Shown here piece after piece: positions 25,426-30,321 of a DNA stretch of 30,321 bases. The stretch is from Betaproteobacteria bacterium (GTDB lineage Bacteria > Pseudomonadota > Gammaproteobacteria > Burkholderiales > Ferrovaceae): NCBI GenBank assembly GCA_028870615.1, contig JAGWPH010000099.1, positions 1 through 30,321 of the forward strand, read 5' to 3'. The notes beneath the pieces are model-generated. The model saw only the letters and a program-made list of their open reading frames with translations, made no database searches and was not told the DNA's origin. Position 1 is the stretch's first letter. Every line of letters begins with the position of its first letter. Made by a program: the position numbers and the translations under genes.

Positions 25426-26217
25426 ATGCCTACCCTGGAACCTGGGCACATCCGGCAGCTTCTGGGTCCTGAAGGCACCTCCCTTCAACTGGAGGTGATG
25501 GAAAGCATCGATTCCACCAACCAGCATCTCCTGATGCTGGCCGACCGTGGGGCGCCGCATGGATACTGCCTGGTGGCTCGAAACCAACTTGACGGGAGAG
25601 GACGCCAGGGCCGTCGCTGGCTGTCTGGCGGGGAAGGCTCCCTGACATTTTCCTTATTGTGGCGATTTGAAGGCGATGCCTCCAGGCTCGCAGGCTTACC
25701 GCTGGTCGTTTCCCTGGCAACGACTCGCGCACTGGAGCAATTGAATGTCGATGGACTGTCCCTGAAATGGCCCAACGACCTGCTCCGTCACGGGCGCAAG
25801 ATCGCCGGCATTTTAGTGGAAATCTCCGATGCCCAGGACGGCTCGATCGGCGCGGTCATCGGCATCGGCCTCAACCTGATCCTGGAGGAGGCCCTGTCCG
25901 ATCTCCTGCAAAACCCGGCAACCGATTTACGCAATGCCGAGGGGCTGGCCCCCGGACGCGACGCGGTGCTGGTTGCCATTCTCAAGACCCTGATCCCGCA
26001 CTTGCAACAATTCTCGTCGGCGGGATTCGTGCCGTTTCAGAGTGAATGGCTCGCGCGTAGCGCGCATCGGCAACGCATGATTCGCCTCACATTGCCCAAC
26101 CAACGCGTTGAAATCGGCGAATGCGTCGGCTTGTCTGATGATGGCGCCTTGTTGCTGCGCCAACAAGGCGAGATTCGTCGCTTCCATGCCGGCGATGTTT
26201 CGCTGCGAATGACTTGA
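25426..26217 (+). CDS. birA: Biotin--[acetyl-CoA-carboxylase] ligase BirA (no DNA-binding domain)
   Basis: BirA activates biotin with ATP and attaches it to the biotin carboxyl carrier protein. The 263-residue protein has the biotinyl-AMP loop GRGRQG (57-62), KWPNDLL (114-120) and GRKIAGILVE (123-132), plus a C-terminal SH3-like domain ending GEIRRFHAGDVSLR. It starts directly with the catalytic domain, so it is a monofunctional group I ligase that cannot repress biotin genes as E. coli BirA does. The ATG at 25426 follows the HAD stop by 2 bp. It overlaps coaX by TGATG; birA-coaX pairing is common in betaproteobacteria. Confidence 0.93.
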   Translation: MPTLEPGHIRQLLGPEGTSLQLEVMESIDSTNQHLLMLADRGAPHGYCLVARNQLDGRGRQGRRWLSGGEGSLTFSLLWRFEGDASRLAGLPLVVSLATTRALEQLNVDGLSLKWPNDLLRHGRKIAGILVEISDAQDGSIGAVIGIGLNLILEEALSDLLQNPATDLRNAEGLAPGRDAVLVAILKTLIPHLQQFSSAGFVPFQSEWLARSAHRQRMIRLTLPNQRVEIGECVGLSDDGALLLRQQGEIRRFHAGDVSLRMT

Positions 26218-26942
26218 TGCAACTGGCACTGGATATTGGAAACAGCCGCATCAAGTGGGGATTGCGGCAACAGGACCGCTGGCATCGCACCGGGACATTG
26301 CTCACCGCATCCTGGCCGATGCTGGAATCACTGCTACGCGAACATCATCCCTTGGCGCAGGTGCTTGCCACCCAGGTGGCCGGTCCGAAAGTCGCGGCAG
26401 GAGTGGCCCAATGTTGCGAATCGGCAGGGGTTCCGCTGCGCTGGGTCCACGCGGAAGCGGAAGCCGGCGGGGTGGTGAATCGTTATGAAACGCCGCAACA
26501 GCTGGGCCCTGACCGCTGGGCCGCCCTGATCGGGGCACATGCATTCACGAGCCAGCCTGCCGTGGTGGTCTGTGCCGGCACGGCCACCACCGTGGATGCC
26601 CTGAGTGCCGAAGGGGAGTTTCTGGGGGGAGTGATTCTCCCTGGCTTGTCCCTCATGGCGCAGGCCCTCAGTACCGGGACAGCGAACTTGACGACCCATT
26701 CCCCTGGCCGCTTTGCGGCATTGCCCAGATCCACTGCAGACGCCATCACCACGGGGCAGATCCTGGCCACGGTGGGCGCCATAGAGCAGATCGCGCTGAC
26801 GTTGCAATCCCAACAGCACAAACCGGTCGTCTGTATTCTAAGCGGTGGGCATGGGCCACTTTTGCTCCCCCATCTCGAACGACCGGTGGTCTCCGTAGAA
26901 TATCTGGTACTGGAAGGCCTTGCCCGGCTGATGTCGGACTAG
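26217..26942 (+). CDS. coaX: Type III pantothenate kinase CoaX
   Basis: CoaX phosphorylates pantothenate, the first CoA step; the type III enzyme is not feedback-inhibited by CoA. The 241-residue protein has the ASKHA phosphate motif [10 protein letters not shown] (6-15), GPDRW (97-101) and the second phosphate motif GTATTVD (121-127). The ATG at 26217 overlaps the birA stop by one base; a TTG one codon earlier is unnecessary. Its stop overlaps the hldC stop on the other strand through the palindrome CTAG. Confidence 0.95.
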   Translation: MQLALDIGNSRIKWGLRQQDRWHRTGTLLTASWPMLESLLREHHPLAQVLATQVAGPKVAAGVAQCCESAGVPLRWVHAEAEAGGVVNRYETPQQLGPDRWAALIGAHAFTSQPAVVVCAGTATTVDALSAEGEFLGGVILPGLSLMAQALSTGTANLTTHSPGRFAALPRSTADAITTGQILATVGAIEQIALTLQSQQHKPVVCILSGGHGPLLLPHLERPVVSVEYLVLEGLARLMSD

Positions 26943-27439
26943 AGGCGAATGCGCTGCAACAGGGCGGTCGTTGAACGCTGGTGCTCGAAGGGGATGGAGA
27001 CGACCCGCCCGCCGCGGGATTTAACTTCCTCGGCCCCCACGATCTGCGCCACGGACCAATCCCCCCCTTTGACCAATACATCGGGGCGGCATTCCAGAAT
27101 CCGTTGCAGCGGCGTGCTTTCGTCAAACCAGGTGACCCCATCCACGCTTTCCAAAGCGGCAACAATAGCCATACGGTCTGCCAGAACGTTGATGGGGCGG
27201 TCTTTCCCTTTTTCCAGCCGATGAACCGATGCGTCTGAATTGAGCGCCACTACCAATGCTGCCCCCAGGGCGCGTGCCTGAGCCAGGTAAGTGACGTGCC
27301 CGCGGTGAAGAATGTCGAATACCCCATTCGTAAATACCAGCGGACGCGGCAGCAAATCAATATGTTCAAGCCACTGCCCAGGTGATGCAATTTTCTGCTC
27401 GAAGTTGGGTGGTAGAGGCGGGGTCACGAGACCATCCAT
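26939..27439 (-). CDS. hldC: D-glycero-beta-D-manno-heptose 1-phosphate adenylyltransferase (HldC/RfaE domain II)
   Basis: This enzyme makes ADP-heptose from heptose 1-phosphate for LPS inner core. The 166-residue protein has the nucleotidyltransferase motif [13 protein letters not shown] (36-48), [15 protein letters not shown] and a C-terminal [18 protein letters not shown]. It is the adenylyltransferase half only, so the kinase (HldA) must be encoded elsewhere, unlike the fused HldE of E. coli. It starts 2 bp after the BON lipoprotein gene and two genes after a GmhA/DiaA protein, which supports a heptose role. Confidence 0.92.
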   Translation of the reverse strand: MDGLVTPPLPPNFEQKIASPGQWLEHIDLLPRPLVFTNGVFDILHRGHVTYLAQARALGAALVVALNSDASVHRLEKGKDRPINVLADRMAIVAALESVDGVTWFDESTPLQRILECRPDVLVKGGDWSVAQIVGAEEVKSRGGRVVSIPFEHQRSTTALLQRIRL

Positions 27440-27441
27440 CC

Positions 27442-28790
<1,349 letters not shown>

Positions 28791-28943
28791 TCACCTTACA
28801 ACCAGAGGGCATCCTTGCGCCGGCGTAACCCTCCGGACCGGCACATAAGATAGGCTGGAACCGCATCATATCCGAGGGTTGCCGTCTTGCTTCCGGTACG
28901 CTCACGGTTGAGAATGCAGTCTACCTTCATGAGGTTATCGTCC

Positions 28944-29789
28944 ATGTCACAGTCGTCCGGTACCTTGTTCGTCGTAGCAACGCCCATCGGCCATCGCGAA
29001 GATATCTCGGCTCGTGCCCTTGAAACTTTGCGTACCGTGGATGTGATTGCTGCCGAGGACACACGGAATTCCGGTCCATTGATGCACCATTACGGCATTC
29101 GCACGCCCCTGGTCCCACTGCATGAACATAATGAGCGCAGTATCACCGCTTCATTGATCCAAAAAATGGAATCCGGTTTGTCTGTTGCGCTGATTTCTGA
29201 TGCAGGAACCCCAGCCATCAGCGACCCTGGTGCAATACTGGTGGACAGCGCCCTGACGCACGGTCTTCGGGTCGTTCCTGTGCCAGGTCCCAGCGCACTC
29301 ACTGCACTTCTTTCCGTATCAGGGTTCAGCGCAAGGCAGTTTCTGTTTTATGGTTTCCTGCCGATCAAGGCTGGGGCACGCTCACGCGCGTTGGAGGCGC
29401 TCAAGGGATTGCAGGCGACCCTGGTGTTGTACGAAGCGCCACATCGCATTCAGGATTGCCTGGCCGCACTGGCCCAGGTGTTGGGAGGTGAGCGTCGCGT
29501 AGTGATCGGACGTGAGTTGACCAAACTGTTTGAAACCGTCCATCGGACGACTCTGGCCGAGGCGTTGCTCTGGGTCGATGCCGACCCCAACCATCAGCGA
29601 GGTGAATTCGTTCTGGCGGTAGAAGGCGCAACGCAGCCGGCCGAAACCGACCCGGCCCGGCACGATGCACTGTTACTGGCATTGCTGGAAAAGCTGTCCC
29701 TGGGAGATGCCGTCCGGATTGCCACGCAGGTCACCGGCGCGGGACGAAAGCCACTGTACGAACGGGCGTTGAAACTGACGCAAGGTTAG
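28944..29789 (+). CDS. rsmI: 16S rRNA (cytidine(1402)-2'-O)-methyltransferase RsmI
   Basis: RsmI 2'-O-methylates C1402 in the decoding centre. The 281-residue protein has the tetrapyrrole-methylase fold with [10 protein letters not shown] at the N terminus, AEDTR (37-41) and the SAM-site segment [12 protein letters not shown] (85-96), followed by [11 protein letters not shown] chose the ATG at 28944, with GAGGTT at 28931-28936 as ribosome site; a frame open from 28887 would add a non-conserved extension. Its stop overlaps that of yajQ. Confidence 0.95.
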   Translation: MSQSSGTLFVVATPIGHREDISARALETLRTVDVIAAEDTRNSGPLMHHYGIRTPLVPLHEHNERSITASLIQKMESGLSVALISDAGTPAISDPGAILVDSALTHGLRVVPVPGPSALTALLSVSGFSARQFLFYGFLPIKAGARSRALEALKGLQATLVLYEAPHRIQDCLAALAQVLGGERRVVIGRELTKLFETVHRTTLAEALLWVDADPNHQRGEFVLAVEGATQPAETDPARHDALLLALLEKLSLGDAVRIATQVTGAGRKPLYERALKLTQG

Positions 29790-30271
29790 TCGCGAAAATT
29801 ATTGAACTGAAGCGGCAATCCCAGGTCGGCGGATTTGACCAGGGCGATGGCTTCCTGGAGATTGTCGCGTTTGGCGCCGCTGACCCGGACGGCAGTGCCT
29901 TGAATGCTTCCCTGCACCTTGAGTTTGCTGTCCTTGAGCAGCTTGACGATTTTTTTGGCCAATTCGGTTTCAACGCCCACCTTGACCGTCACGATCTGCT
30001 TGACCTTGTCGCTGCCGATGGTTTCCTCTGCCTTGAACTCCAGGGCGCGTATATCGATCCCTCGTTTGACCAGTTTGAGATTGAGAATTTCCTTGACCTG
30101 ATCCAGCTTGAACGAATCATCGGCATACACGGTCAGGACATAACCGTTCTGTTCCACGCGCGCATCCGATCCCTTGAAGTCAAAGCGGGTGCTGACTTCG
30201 CGGTTGACCTGCTCGACTGCATTCCGGACTTCCTGTTTGTCCACTTCCGAGACAATGTCAAAGGAAGGCAT
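29786..30271 (-). CDS. yajQ: YajQ-family nucleotide-binding protein
   Basis: The 161-residue protein begins [18 protein letters not shown] and ends [10 protein letters not shown], both hallmarks of the YajQ (UPF0234) family, which has a double ferredoxin-like fold. In some bacteria the family binds cyclic-di-GMP and influences transcription; its general role is unsettled. CGGAGAA upstream serves as ribosome site. The remaining 50 bp to the window edge hold no feature I can support. Confidence 0.95.
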   Translation of the reverse strand: MPSFDIVSEVDKQEVRNAVEQVNREVSTRFDFKGSDARVEQNGYVLTVYADDSFKLDQVKEILNLKLVKRGIDIRALEFKAEETIGSDKVKQIVTVKVGVETELAKKIVKLLKDSKLKVQGSIQGTAVRVSGAKRDNLQEAIALVKSADLGLPLQFNNFRD

Positions 30272-30321
30272 GGTGAAATTCTCCGATCAGTTGGGCCGCA
30301 AACGTGCCGCAATGCGCATCC

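Noticed and set aside
30272..30321. Tail of an upstream minus-strand gene (frame ending at TGA 30289-30287)
   Set aside because: Only about ten codons are visible, so no gene can be supported.

Overview
The window reads as a compact chromosomal stretch of a betaproteobacterium with GC in the mid-50s percent by eye. The assignment rests on conserved gene orders: rsmD-coaD divergent from ftsYEX and rpoH; pilD-coaE-zapD; rpsP-rimM-trmD-rplS-xerD-plsY; a Rieske oxygenase divergent from xseB-ispA-dxs-folE2; and diaA/gmhA-dolP near rsmI. I cannot name a genus. I saw no rRNA, tRNA, 4.5S RNA, RNase P RNA, CRISPR array or complete insertion sequence.

Layout. 1-1020 (minus): rsmD and coaD (its 3' end is cut by the window edge). 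1071-3612 (plus): ftsY-ftsE-ftsX, each overlapping the next by ATGA. 3613-5438: an accessory, visibly AT-richer insertion with a perfect 19-bp inverted repeat and a two-gene Xre-RES type II toxin-antitoxin module, lying where ftsX would normally face rpoH. 5411-6712: a perfect CIRCE (HrcA) operator, then rpoH and a folB-like gene. 6724-10900 (minus): ypjD, a CorC/HlyC-family gene, pilD, coaE, zapD as one tight operon. 10946-12298 (plus): ffh. 12292-15748 (minus): rpsP-rimM-trmD-rplS-xerD-plsY behind a near-consensus sigma-70 promoter. 15834-18678 (minus): Rieske oxygenase, EamA transporter and sulfurtransferase with overlapping ends. 18859-22760 (plus): xseB-ispA-dxs-folE2. 22761-24440 (minus): glnS. 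24545-26942 (plus): HAD hydrolase, birA, coaX. 26939-28751 (minus): SIS-domain isomerase (GmhA/DiaA), BON lipoprotein, HldC. 28944-29789 (plus): rsmI. 29786-30271 (minus): yajQ.

How the genes work together. Ffh and FtsY are the two protein halves of the signal recognition particle pathway. FtsE/FtsX and ZapD act at the division septum. RpoH is the heat-shock sigma factor and here carries a second layer of heat control through HrcA. CoaX, CoaD and CoaE supply three of the five pantothenate-to-CoA steps. Dxs and IspA start and extend isoprenoid synthesis; FolE2 and the FolB-like protein belong to folate/pterin synthesis. TrmD, RimM, RsmD, RsmI, S16 and L19 serve ribosome and tRNA maturation. 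GmhA/DiaA and HldC point to ADP-heptose for LPS.

The least ordinary parts are the toxin-antitoxin insertion, the CIRCE box whose arms coincide with a possible rpoH promoter, the missing standard start codon of xerD, a prepilin peptidase without the cysteine domain, and the uncharacterised Rieske-EamA-sulfurtransferase operon. I found no convincing wholly new multi-gene system.
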